A stretch of DNA of 64,000 nt from Tricholoma matsutake (lineage: Eukaryota > Basidiomycota > Agaricomycetes > Agaricales > Tricholomataceae). Positions 47,252-59,392 of the stretch are shown in pieces. A model generated the notes under the pieces. The model was given only the letters and a program-made list of their open reading frames with translations. It ran no database searches and was not told the DNA's origin. Numbering within the stretch: the stretch's first letter is position 1; each line of letters starts with the position of its first letter. The position numbers and the translations under genes are program-made. The DNA lies in NCBI GenBank assembly GCA_026075535.2, contig AP026550.1:2170001-2234000 (forward strand), written 5' to 3'.

Positions 47252-48340
47252 CAGCTACATAATTGGATGCAACATTGCAACAATCCATACATAGTCAATG
47301 ATATCAATTTGTGCATCAGATAATCTTGGCATGAGTGCCGGCAGTATGGCTGCACCACTTGCTTAGTACATAAGTTACAAGCTATGTGTTCACCTCTGTA
47401 ACTGTAGGGGGTCAAGGAGCACAATTGACCCCTGCCAGCAGCTGAAAATGCCCATCGTGCACTGACAACTGCAGCATGGAGGGTTGACAGGCCCAATGAA
47501 GGGAAGCCATGCCAATGCAGTACTGCAGGGATGCAGATCATTGCGAGGGGGTCACGAGTAGATTGTGCTAGGGAGATCAATCTCTAAGTTATTTGAGTCG
47601 CTGTCGCCCTAGTATGACTGGGGTGAATGACAACACAAGGCTCAAAGAGATACCCTGTTGCATACAGCTGTGAGCCTGCACTACACAGGTTGGGTCTAGC
47701 GGCGTGAAGGGCAGAGGAACTAGCATAGCTGCAGTTTATGTAGATGGATGGAGTACATCGGATGCTGAATTCATTGTGCAACCGGAGCTGTCTGTAAAAA
47801 TGGCAGAGGCTCAGAAAAAGCTTGTACACCCATACCATTGAACAGATTGTTGACTGATTTGGGATGGGTTGTGTCTTCCCAGCAAACATGGTGAAGGCAC
47901 TGTCAGTGTCGGGCTTCTGGATCGATTTCCATAAATGAAAAGGCAATGATTTTCAGCACTGCTGCATACATCATGGAAATATCCACTGCTCTGTAGTCAA
48001 GGTATGGCGATCATAAAAATGTGCCACCATTAGCAAAGAGATACAGAGCCAGGGACAGATAGCTTCTGAGGGTTGACAGATTGCCTGAAGATAGTAATAA
48101 GAAGATACAGGACTTGTTCCACCATGCTAGACACCTGGGATCCTTTGTACATGGAGTGGAGAAGGACACCAGACAGATAGCCACGTGGCCCAAAATGGTC
48201 GAGGATTGTCAATGTTGGAGTTGAGGATAACAAACACCACTTGGAGCATGTAGATATCTTGGTGATAGCATGGCTCATGGAGAACATAGTCTCAGTGATG
48301 GAGGACTTGCCCCTGAATGGCAAAGCCTGGGGACTCAGTG
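47252..48340 (+). repeat. Long direct repeat, copy 1 (~1.1 kb)
   Basis: Starts cagctacataattggatgca and aligns nearly base for base with 55648-56740 in the same orientation, including blocks around ctgtagggggtc, the gtcgccctagtatgactggg segment and the aagatacaggacttgttcca segment. Small indels and point differences show the copies are not recent. No coding function is evident; open frames on the minus strand occur in both copies but without motifs. Confidence 0.85.
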
Positions 48341-50890
48341 CCCTGTATGAATTTGAGTGATAATAGCAAGTACTTTAGGTTGAACGTCGGCGTCAATACT
48401 ATGCACCAGAAGAATGAAGGAAGAAAAAACATACCATTTAGTGGGAATCAACGACAGTCAAGAATGCGCTCAAGCAACATGTGAGAGCAGCTCTAACTTA
48501 GAGGGGAGGCTTCAAGGTTACAGGGAGATCTTCCCCAGTATTTGAGTGCACAGAAAATCGGAGATCATGATTATTTGATAGTTGCCCTATGGCAAAGCCG
48601 TTACCGACTCAGATCCCTTCACAAATTTGAATGATCTGATAATGAGTGCTTTACATTGAACATGTCAGTAATATATACCAGAAGAATGAAAGAATGAAAA
48701 ACATACCATTTAGCGGAAATCAACAACAGTCAAGATCACTTCCTCACTCGCATACCAGAGGATAATCTCTCTCACACTTGTTAGCCCCATCTCAGCTGGT
48801 GATTCTGTTGTAAGATGGTGGACATGTTTGAGTTCAAGAGTCCTTTTGCAAGGTAGGAAGATGTGATGCATCACATACTGGTATAAAGTGCTCAGGCAAC
48901 ATGCAAGAGCAGCTCTAACTTAAGGTGGATGCTTCAAGGTTACAAGGATATTTTTGCCAGTATTCAAATGCAGAGAGGAAAGTTGGAGGTCATGGTTAAT
49001 CAATAATTGCCCTATGGCAAAGCCATTATGGACTCAGATCCCTTCATAGATTAGAGTGATCTGATAGCGAGTACTTTAGGTTGAATGTGTTAGTACAATG
49101 TATGAGAAGAATAAAGGAAAGAAAAAACATACCTTGTAGTGGGAAATCAACAAGAGTCATGATCACCTGCTTGCTTGTCAGTCCCAGCTCCCCTAGTGAT
49201 TATTTTGTAAAACAGGACAAGATTGAGTTCGAGGGTCCTTCTACAAGGTAGAAAGATGGTGATTATTAGTATAAAGTGCTCAAGCAACATGCGAGAGCAG
49301 CTCTAACTTAGAGTGTAGGCTCCTAATACATAAAGTGCTTGGCAAGCAACATGCGAGAGCAGGGGCAAGGCCTCAAGGTCATGATGACAGGAGTGCCAGT
49401 GAGAGCCGCCAGCTCTGATCATTGCCGTTGATTATGTGGCATCACATGCCACTTGTACTTAGCACACTGAGGCACTAAGGCTGGAACCTTGGAGGACATT
49501 GGAGATAGCACGATTGCAGACTGTGCAGCTCTCAGGATCTTAATCAGATCATCCTCAAGCGAACACTATTCACCCAGCAGTTTCTTCGTAACATGTTGCT
49601 CTCAGGAAATGTCGATGTAAGACTTGTCTGGCTACTACTAAGAATGCCGTTCTTAACTGGCATGTCTTTGGCCTTGCTTTTTGACGATTGGTTGCTTTGG
49701 AGGTAAAACCAAGGGACTTCAATCTTTGTAGGACGAAGTTAATATTGATGTTGTGCATAGGTAGTAGTCCACTGGTGGCCCGTGTCCAAACATTCCACCC
49801 CAACCCTTCCCGAATGTTGTCGGCCAGTGGCTCATGTGTATGAAGCACTCAGGCAACATGCAAGAGAAGCTAACTTAGAGTGGAGGCTCCAATGTTGCAA
49901 GGAGATTTTTGCCAAGATTTAATTGCACAGAAAATTGGAGATCATGATTAATCGATAATTGCTTTATGGTGAAGCTGTTATGGACTCAGATCCCTTCACG
50001 AATTTTGAGTGATCTGGTAATGAGTACTTTAGGTTGAACGTGTGAGTACTATGCACCAGAAGAATGGAAGAAGGAAACACATACCGTTTAGCGGGAATCA
50101 ACGATAGTGAAGATCACTGGCTTGCAAGCAGTCAAGATCGCCTGCTCACTTGTGAGCTGGGAGATGATCTCTCACTCACATGTTAGCCCGATCTCGGCCA
50201 GTGATTCTTTTGTAAAATGGGACACACTTGAGCTCGAGTGTCCTTTTGCAAGGTAGTAAGATGGTGATGTCTCACATACCAGTGTAAAGTGTTCAAGCAA
50301 CATGTGACAGCAGCTCTAACTTGAAGTGGAGGCTTCAAGGTTACAGGGAAATTTTGGCCTGTATTTGGGTGCACAGAAAATTGGAGATCATGATGAATCA
50401 ATGATTGCCCTATTCCTAAGGCATTACGGACTCAGATCCCTTCGGGAATTTGAGTGATCTGATAGTGAGTACTTTAACCTGATCTCCGCTAGTGATTCTT
50501 TTGTAAGATGGGACATGCTTGAGGTCGGGTGTCCTTTTTTCAAGGTAGTAAGATGGTGACACCTTGCATACCAGTATACAGCGCTCAAGCAACATGCAAG
50601 AGCAGCTAGGTATGAAGATGGTGATCACTAGTATAAAGCACGAGAGCAGCATGTGAGAGCAGCTCTAACTTGGAGGTTTCAAGGTTACAAGGATATTTTC
50701 GCCAGTATTTGAGTGCACAGGAAATCAGAGATCAAGATTAATCGATGATAGCAAAGCTGTTACTGACTCAGAGCCACATATGAATCTGAGTGATCATAGC
50801 AAGTACTTTAGGTTCAAATGTGTCAGTACTATGCACCAAAATAATGAAATAATGAAAAACATATCTTTTAGCAGGAGATCAAAGACAGTC
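48341..50890 (+). repeat. Imperfect tandem array of ~350-450 bp modules
   Basis: A recurring module contains, in order, gcaacatgcgagagcagctc, ttcaaggttacaagg, a gccagtatttgagtgcacag segment, ggcaaagccgttatggactc, a gatctgatagtgagtacttt segment, accagaagaatga...aacatacc, a tttagcgggaatcaac segment and gtgattcttttgtaa...gtccttttgcaaggta. The agcagctctaactt block recurs at about 48486, 48908, 49296, 49863 (degenerate), 50308 and 50658, giving spacings of roughly 422, 388, 567, 445 and 350 bp; the long one contains an unrelated insertion (49.32-49.85 kb). Units are diverged and partly truncated. No coding function is apparent. I see no terminal features of a known transposon. Confidence 0.82.
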
Positions 50891-51401
50891 AAGATTGCCT
50901 GCTCTAGGCTGGCACTCGCGAGCTCTGGGAGCATCATAATCTGTCTCATGGCACTTGTTAGCCTGATCTCTGGTACTAAATGATTCTCTTGTCAGCATCG
51001 ATAAGTGCTGTACAAGATAGAAAACACAAGAAGCCCATTGCGGCCCATCTCCAGAGGATATGAATGCCGTCATGTAGGGTTTTGGCCACATTAAGGCAGT
51101 GATTAAGCATTCTTGGTGATCATCTCGCTGATGGGTCTTCAGCCCACAGCCCATGATTTGCCCCACGTCACAATGCATGTCAGAGAACCTTGAAAAGCAC
51201 TCTTAATGGTCTGACTGCATAACTGACTCATTGGCACATGGGCACAGCGATAAAAAAGTTTTTTGGGTAGTGAATAATGGTTTATAACTGTGCTTGACCT
51301 AATCTCAATCCTGGAGGGATGATCACCTTAGTGTTTGTGGAGAGCCAGAATGACAGCATATGACATCATACCTGACTGCAAGACATACCTGGAACTTGGA
51401 C
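50891..51401. other. Spacer, no gene recognised
   Basis: About 500 bp following the repeat array. Short open frames without motifs only. Confidence 0.35.
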
Positions 51402-51767
51402 TCATGGGTCATGGGTGGTGTTCAAGGGTTCAAAGAAGGAAGATGCGCTTGCTGTGGCTGTGTAGGCACCCATGTGTCCAATCCTGGGCATCACAAAAGG
51501 GGAGGCTTCAGAGGAGCTCCGCCGCACTAGGCGGGCTAGGCCATCAGTATGAGGTGGCTGGAGAGCACCACCATGGCCTTGCACTGCAAGGTGCTGAAGG
51601 TGGCGCTCTGCTTCCTCAAAATTGTCCTCCACCTGGTGAAGACTGTCTTCGATCTGGCGCAGCATTGAGTAGGCATCATGCATAACCTCCATCCACGTTG
51701 CTGGATCAACAGGGGGCCATAGAGGTGCATCTGATTCCTCAGGGATTCTTGGCGGAAGAGTCTGCAA
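51402..51767 (-). CDS. Hypothetical ORF with short coiled coil, possible element-encoded protein
   Basis: A 121-codon open frame whose N-terminal half reads as an amphipathic acidic helix (MLRQIEDSLHQVEDNFEEAERHL) typical of a coiled coil, followed by a Ser/Gly/Ala-rich tail. The codon usage looks more gene-like than neighbouring frames, but there is no recognised family. It sits in repeat-rich DNA, so it could be an exon of a larger mobile-element gene. A further minus-strand frame at 51943-52143 might belong to the same gene. Treat as tentative. Confidence 0.3.
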   Translation of the reverse strand: MQTLPPRIPEESDAPLWPPVDPATWMEVMHDAYSMLRQIEDSLHQVEDNFEEAERHLQHLAVQGHGGALQPPHTDGLARLVRRSSSEASPFVMPRIGHMGAYTATASASSFFEPLNTTHDP

Positions 51768-52149
51768 AGCACCACATGCTGACTATCAGCATACAAATTG
51801 CAGCAGTGCATTGAACAAAACATGCACTTGCCAACGGGAGTCCTTCATGATGAGTGCCATGCAGATCCTCAAGGTCTTGTGGCAGGCAGTCACATTTGGC
51901 TGCCCCTTGGCTCAGGTGTGGACAGGGAGGTAAGCAGGCTGTTCATTCAGTGAAATTGGGCTCCTGCATTGTATTGTGATGCAGTCCATGCTCAGATAGA
52001 ACTGTCTCTGGTTGTTGAAAGGGCACAGCGCTGCATTTCACTGTATCCTCCATGACTTTGCAAGCTATGACGTGTTTGAAGAATGAGAGGACACCCTTGA
52101 TATTCCAATTGCTGTGCTTTGTGGTGGGATCTTGGTCTGCCATTATGAA

Positions 52150-55100
52150 TCAACTAGGTCTTATTGTTAGAGAGTTGCCTATGTATTCAGCCTAAGACCT
52201 ACAACAGAGGATAGATAACAGATGAGGCTAGCAGAATATACAACCGCCACAGGTGGAGCTGTAGAGGGATCTGCTGGAGAGCAACTTATAGGGGGGTTGA
52301 GCACATCTGATAGTATAGGCAGTGAGGTTGAGCCTGAGCCTGAGATTAGCAAGATAGTAGTACTATCTCGTTGAGTCAGCCCTCCAAGTTCAGAATCATA
52401 ACAAAAATATTAATCCCATGCTTTATGATACTACCTAAGTTACTACTATGATAGTAAGCTGCAGTTGAAGTTGTCACAAGTCTAATATGCCCAGGGAACA
52501 GTACTGTGGACATCCAATACATTGCAGCATACATGCATGCAGTTTTTCATTGGGCTTTACATGCAGTGCATGAGCTACGATGTATACTTATCAAGGTTTG
52601 TTGGCAGTGGGAAAGCAATTTTGATCATTTCAACATTTATAGTAGTCAGGGTAGTACACCCAAAATTTATGTGACAAGGCTTGAGATCCACCCATTGCAT
52701 GCCAATGAATCCTGGCGTATCTTCACAACTAAAGCCCACACTGATGTGAGGTGAACTTTGCCTTCACAATGAACCTCAAGCATGTGGTGCATTCGACGAA
52801 AATACGCTGAAACGCTCCCACTGTTATACCTGACCCACCCCCTTCCCAAGACTCAAGGCATCCAATCCAGGTCAAAGGATCACAGGAGCCTGCGAGGCAA
52901 ATGGCTTCACAGTTATCTGGACATTCATGGTGCTCTATGGCACTGCAAGCAACAAGCAACAAGCACTCGCTGCACTGGGAAAAAAGATCCACTAAACAAT
53001 TGCTGGAAATGCCTATAGTTCCGGTAGCATTTAAGCTGAGGAGCTGCTCAAAATATGTCGTGTTGCCATTGAGCCGGGGTCAGAATTGGCAAAACTTGGG
53101 AACTGGTGAGCAAGCCAGGGCATCAGTATCTGAGTTGCTGTGTGGCAAATGCAGGTGCATGCACCATCGATGTCCTTGATTTGGCTGAAATCCAGAACGA
53201 CCAACCCCAACCCAAGTGCTGAGTGAAATGTCTTGGAAATGAATTTAGTGAAAGGCAGTCAGGTCATGGATTTCCAGTCATGCCTTTGTATTTGACCAAC
53301 CCCATCCCTGGAGGCCCAGGTTGCTCTATGAATATCTTTGCATACTGCCTTTCTAAAGGCTGAGGGTGCATCCAGTGCTCTATTAGAGCATTCGGTGAAT
53401 ACACTGATAGGTTGTCTCCTCAGCTCAAAGGCCGATACATCATTCTAAAATCACATCGGCTAACTCCTACGAGGTCCCAGATGCAGCACAACCCAGTCTA
53501 TCAATTGCGATATCATATCGACCACCAAAACATCACCAGCGACATTGATCGTACCAAGAGCCCACATTGCACAACCTTAGGACTACCCCAAAAGCCCCTA
53601 AAACCCCTTCTAAACAACCATCGAACATCCCCGATCATCTTTGAACAAACTGCGACCACAATCAAACATTGTCGACCATCATTGAGCATCATTGATCGAT
53701 ATTGAGAGACTATGAGCAACATCGGGCACCGCATTTGTTATCTATATGGTGGAATACCATGCGCCAGGAAGGATTCCAACTTGTGCCCAAACCTGCTGAT
53801 AGTAGGTCAGCCTCGTTCCAAGTCCCTATCATGCACAGAACCCGCTGGACGAATTATTGCAAGACTTAGCATGATTTATACACAAAGGACAGTCCCCTTT
53901 TAGTTCTATACCCTTTATTACTCTTTCATCATATGATATATATCTTTCTTGTTCGGATTCCGGTCTCCTTTTTGGCCTTGTGCCTTAACTCATATCTTTT
54001 GCCTCATGTTCTACACATGTTTCTCATTCCATTTTAGGAAGTTTCTTTAAAACATATAAAACTCTGTAGTATCTACTGGGGAATGGAAGAAATTGTCTTC
54101 ACCTATTGTCTCGTATACAGTTCTAAGCATCCGATCAATCTTCTAAAAACAATCTAAGTCTCTACGGGTTTTCTTGATCGACGAGAAACCTCTGCAATCA
54201 TAGTGTCCTCGATCCTCCTTCAATCCTCTTGTCGCTAGCACTAGCAACCATTTCAGCACATCCTAGCCATCAACTATAGCCTTCATATACTTTTGACCTA
54301 TCGAAAGGTCCTCAGAATTCACACTTTGACCATCGACGATAGACTCGTTCGGCATCGATCTCGTCGATCTTCCTCGATATCAATTGATACCCCATCAGAC
54401 CATGTCAAATACCTTCATCTCCTATAGCACTACCTTTGGGACTAGTACCAACTAGTTATCTTCCCATAGGTTTGACTACGAACATTCGGAACATCTCGCA
54501 TCCTTCCTCTGACTCATTGCAAATATCATCAGCAGTTTTGGTGGTTTTCCCGGGTTGAGTATCATCAATGCAAATGTAGGTGATGAGGGCCGTGTCCTCT
54601 GCCCTGCTAGAGTGTTGGTCGAAGGATAGCTGATAGAAGGGTGAGTACTTGGAATGACATGATGTCTATGAACATCAAACCTAGGCATGAACTGCATGGC
54701 TGCAATATATGGAATAGGTGTGAGGGAGCAAGGAAGGTGATGATGCAGGGAATTCAAGGTGAGCCTAGAGGCCACAAGCAGTGGATCCGGGCTCTTTTGA
54801 GGGGGAACTCCACGAGGTTACACATGGAGCTAATGCGTAAATTATTTATATGGGCAAGGAGGCAAACATCTGCAGATAATGGGCACATTGGTCTTCCATG
54901 GCGACCTGTATAGATCGATTCAGTTGAAGTGTCAGTTGGAAGGGCCATCCCTGAAGAAAAGAAGCACATAGGCTGAACAGAGCATGGTGCCAAGCAACCC
55001 TAATAATCAAATCCTACACTGAAGTCACCTGGAATTCGTGTATGAGCAGCAGATGCCTTCAGCTTTCCACGTCAGTGCGAGAATCTGCAACATAGAGTGG

Positions 55101-55647
55101 TGCCCTGAGCACTCTCAGCCTAGGTTGAAGTGGTGGAGCCCGTAGTGTGAGTGAGTGAATGTACTAGCACAACTAATCAATAATCTCCATGGCAAGAGTG
55201 CTAGTAGTTATTAAGGTACTAGGGTTCATCCGCAGCCAACATCATCACATGACCAAGTTGTGACAAGTTGTGACAAAGCACCATATTTCTAATTATTCAT
55301 TCAATTCCATGTTTTTTGCAAAAGTAAAACCTAAGATCTATGTAAAATGTAATTCTCCAGAGGGTCTAGGTTCTCAATTTTTTATTTTCAGTAGAGGAAG
55401 AAAGTAATTAGGCATACATCAATAATGGTCTGCTTTTGGTAATTCTTGGAAATAGCTGATCTGCGTGTCAAGCGCATCACGAGCGAAGGAAAACAAATTA
55501 AAGATGGCCAGGCCTAACACTATTGCTTCTTTGGATGATGTACCAATCATCTCAATGCAGCGGTAAGCACCACTTCTTACATTAGTTTGAGTATTATGCA
55601 CTGAATGCACTGTAGATATGCTACGTGATCCCTCCAATTCATGGATG
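52150..55647. other. Gene-free accessory DNA
   Basis: About 3.5 kb, most of it without a supportable gene. It includes a patch (53.6-53.72 kb) of irregular repeats built on gaccatcattgagcatcattg, and a CT-rich stretch 53.9-54.5 kb. Motif-free short open frames occur on both strands. Copies of surrounding repeats begin again at 55.6 kb. Confidence 0.4.
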
Positions 55648-56740
55648 CAGCTACATAATTGGATGCAACATTGCAACAATCCATACGTAGTTGATGATAT
55701 TGATTTGTGCATCAGATAATCTTGGCATGAGCACTGGCAGTATGGCTGCACCAGTTGCTTAGTACATAAGTTACAAGCTATGTGTTCACCTCTGTAACTG
55801 TAGGGGGTCGAGGAGCACAATTGACCCCTGCCAGTGGCTAAAAATGCCCGTCGGGCACTGACAACTGCAGCATGGAGGGTTTAACAATCCTAATGAAGGG
55901 AAGCCCTGCCGATGCAATATTGCAGGGATGCAGATTGTTGTGAGGGGGTTGCAAGTAGATTGGGCTAGGGAGATCGATCTCTAAATTATTTGAGTCGCCG
56001 TCGCCCTAGTATGACTGGGTTGAATGAGATCGAAAGAGAGGATGCTTCTGTTGACAACACAAGGCTCAAAGAGATACCCTACAGCTGTGAGCCTGCACTA
56101 CACAGGTTGGGGCTAGCGGCGTGAAGGGTAGAGGAGCTAGTGTAGCTGCAGTTTATGTAGATGGATGGAGTACTGAGTTGGATGCTGAATTCATTGTGCA
56201 ACCAGAGCTGTCTGTAGAAATGGCAGAGGCTTGCAAAAAGCTTGTACACCCATACCATCAAACTGATCGTTCACTGATTTGGGATGGGTTGTGTCTTCCC
56301 AGCGAACATGGTGAAGGTACTGTCGGCGTTGGGCTTCTGGATCGATTACCATAAACAATGATTTTCAGCACTGCCACGTACATCATGGAAATATCCGATT
56401 CTCTGTAGTCAAGGTATGGCAATTGTAAAAATGTGCCACTGTTAGCAAAGAGATATAGAGCCCATGATAGATAGCTTCTGAGGGTTGACATATTGACTGA
56501 AGATAGTAATAAGAAGATACAGGACTTGTTCCACCACACTAGACAGTTGAGGTCCTTCATATGTGGAGTGGAGAAGGATCCCAGAGAGATAGCCACATAG
56601 TCAAAAACGGTCAAGGATTGTCAATGTTGGGGTCAAGGATAACAAGCACCACTTGGAGCATGTAGATATGGTCATAACATGCCTCACGAAGAACATAGCC
56701 TTGGTAATGGAGACTTGCCCCCAAATGGCGAAGCCGTTAC
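55648..56740 (+). repeat. Long direct repeat, copy 2 (~1.1 kb)
   Basis: Same-orientation counterpart of 47252-48340. The intervening distance is about 7.3 kb. Differences include small insertions (for example near 56035-56060) and many substitutions. Copy 1 and copy 2 are both followed immediately by sequence of the tandem module family, so the duplication includes that junction. Confidence 0.85.
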
Positions 56741-57130
56741 AAACTCAGAGCTTTCACTGGTGATTCTTTGTAGGAGAGTGGACATGCTTGAGTTTGAGGG
56801 TCCATGTGCAATGTAGTGAGATGGCGATGCCTTGTGTACCAGTATAAAGCACTCAAGCAACATGCGAGAGCAGCTAGGTATGAAGACGATGATTACTTGT
56901 GTAAAGCACTCAAGCAGCATGCGAGAGCAGCTCTATCTTGGAGGTTTCAAGGTTACAAGAATATTTTTGCCAGTATTTGAGTGCACAGGACATTGGAGAT
57001 CACAATTAATCAATGATAGTGAAGCCGTTACCATGTACTACAAATCTGAGTGATAATAGCAAGTGCTTTAGGTTCAAACACATCAGTACTATGCACCAGA
57101 AGAATGAAATAATGAGAAACATACCTTTTA
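56741..57130 (+). repeat. Isolated module of the tandem repeat family
   Basis: Contains the same ordered blocks as the 48.3-50.9 kb array (gtgattctttgta, gcaacatgcgagagcagct, ttcaaggttacaag, gccagtatttgagtgcacag, accagaagaatgaaat...aacatacc, ttttagcaggtgatc). It most resembles the last units of the array (50.58-50.88 kb), including a doubled agcaacatgcgagagcagct block. Confidence 0.78.
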
Positions 57131-57420
57131 GCAGGTGATCTTTGCCAGTTAGAGTAACACAAAGTCCTCAAGCAACATCCGAGAGCTGAGGCTACCAGTC
57201 TAGGCAAGGGTTGAAGTTGAAAAAATTGAGAGCAAGTTCATGTGTTGAATTTAGGATCTCACGCTTGGCAGCTACTACTAGTACGAGTTCCGAGTCTGTC
57301 TTGTACTACTACTAAGTTGCTCAACAGTGAGGTTTCTCATCCGGTTGACCTGCCGTGCACTTTCTGGATGTGTTTGTTCACAGAAAATATTCCAGCCTGG
57401 GCTGAAGTTTGAAATAGTGT

Positions 57421-58981
57421 ATGGGCTGTGGTAAGCTGTTCATTTCAGAGGCAATAAACAGAGAAACCCTGACAAGTATGAGTTCTTTCAATTTCTGGAT
57501 GTGGCTCACCTTACTCTGTGATTCCAAGAGTAATAGAACATTCCCAGCAGGAGACAAAGAAGAAGTTCAAGGCCTCCAACTCTGCACTTACTGGTCTCAC
57601 TGCCGGCTGGGAAGACAAACTCAAGCACCATACATCTAGTACTACCTTGTCATTGGCAGCAGCATCCAATCTTGAAGACTCCATGGTTCAGTATGGCAGA
57701 GTGATTGGAGACCGAGAGACAGATGACATTGAATGTGTGGCGATGGCATTGGATTCAAAAGCATCCAGGGCAAAGGTAGGTGTCGACGGGCACCACTTCA
57801 ATGTTGAGTAATCATTACTCTCATGATTTCATCTCTATTGTCCCTAGACAATGATCAAAATTGAGGCGAATTGCCAACCTGCACCCATTCAGATGCAGAA
57901 AGCAGCCCATGGCAGCAATGCCAAATGGAAGTTTAGTCATCTTCCTGCTCAAACTGATGACTTGTTTAAGGACCTACTTGTGCCTCTCGCTCACGAGATG
58001 GTGGACAATTTGGGACCATGGGAAGCACTACCCGTGATGGAAGTTCAGAAGTTGGTGGATCATGTCTATGGACCAGACCAATATGTCATAGCAGAAGATA
58101 ATGTATGGGTGGTATGTCCAGTCATTGTAGTGCTTCTGTGATTGCCACTCATTTATTTTTATGGAGCTCTCTTATTGCCTGAACAACTGGCGCAACGGAT
58201 TTGTGACTGCAGCTACTGAGAGTGTCAAGGTCATGATAAACGATAATGCTGACTACTTCCAAACCTCCCAAGATATCAAAGACTTCATCATGCTTTGCCT
58301 GGAGGAAGTCCCTGTCAATCCAGAGCATAAAGAATCTACTGAGAAAGGTGATTCAGAGGTAAAACCCTTGATGATGGCGGTGTACCAGTGGAGGGAATGG
58401 AATGATGGCAAAAAGAAGCAGGTGAGTACAACTCCATTGATAGTACATTCACCCTCACACAAGTGTTTCAGGGATTATTTCAAAATCAGCTCATCATGCA
58501 TACATTCATCTTCACACATGTCAAGGATTTGGAGGATATCAAAGACTGAAGTGATGAGAAGCCCGTTGGTGCCTTAATTCTCTATGCAGGCGGTGAGCTT
58601 TTCATGATCAACTGAGTTTTTCTTGAAGGTCATAATGCCCATCAGGTTTGCTGTGCACTTGCTCTCTATGGAAAGGATGCAAGAGAAACATCATCTGCAG
58701 CATATTATTTCTCTGCTGACAACTATGGCGATCGGGTGACACACAAGAAAGGTTCTCACGGCCGATGGAAGAATGTTGCGGAGCGGTGCACCACAGCTTT
58801 CATGCCGACTATCAAAGGCTGGACCCAGGAGTGTTGGGATGAAATCATTGCCGAAGCCAAGAGTTTCCTGCCTGAGAAGAAAAAGAAGAATCATGGATGA
58901 AGCGGTTCCTGCGCAAGCTCCAAAGGAATCGATATCGAGGACAACATTATCATTGTGTCCGACAATGATGAGTTGGATTAG
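57421..58981 (+). pseudogene. Degenerate multi-exon gene of a repeated fungal family (function unknown)
   Basis: Plus-strand exons can be followed: about 57518-57775 (KKKFKASNSALTGLTAGWEDKL..., ending before gtaggt), about 57848-58110 (AKWKFSHLPAQTDDLF...PLAHEMV), about 58161-58420 (SYCLNNWRNGFVTAATE...FIMLCLEEVP...WREW), a 58472-58592 segment (FQNQLIMHTFIFTHV...KPVGALIL) and a final part to a stop at 58979-58981 (GRWKNVAERC...ECWDEIIAEAKSFL, acidic tail). Recurrent features (WR.GF, PLA.EM, P.GALIL) recall high-copy Agaricomycete proteins of unknown function that I associate with mobile elements. In-frame TGA codons at 58547-58549 and 58898-58900, both replacing what looks like continuous sequence, make it a pseudogene. 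No catalytic motif can be named. Confidence 0.45.
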
Positions 58982-59392
58982 TAACTGGTTGGTGAGTGAT
59001 ATTCTTCTGCTATTGATCATACTAATGGTTGTCTGGTACTATACAGAACAGGGACTGCTAACATGATGTCTACCTGGAGTCGCGTGGTCATCATGTTCAT
59101 GGGCATCTGACTCGGAGTATTGAAGCACCTAGTATGAGTAATTTTAAGTATAATTACTACTGGTAGTAGCTATTAAGACGGTTATATCTTTCCAATGATG
59201 TATAGTTTTCCCTTTCAACCGATATTAATCCTGAGCATTGAGCTAATCTATCAAATATAATGAGTCTATCGAAGATAAGGGTATCTTTGGAAGCTTTGTG
59301 AAGTGCAGGATGGATGATAATGAATATGTCTAGCTATTTACATGTGTTCTTTAATTTATTTCTGTTGAGTGGGAGTGCAGCTGGCAAACTGC

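Noticed and set aside
48341..50890. CRISPR-like array
   Set aside because: The units are long, diverged and continuous, without short identical repeats and unique spacers; the genome is eukaryotic.
53600..53720. Short catcattga-type repeat patch as a coding repeat protein
   Set aside because: Irregular spacing and stop codons in all frames nearby; no splice-consistent continuation.
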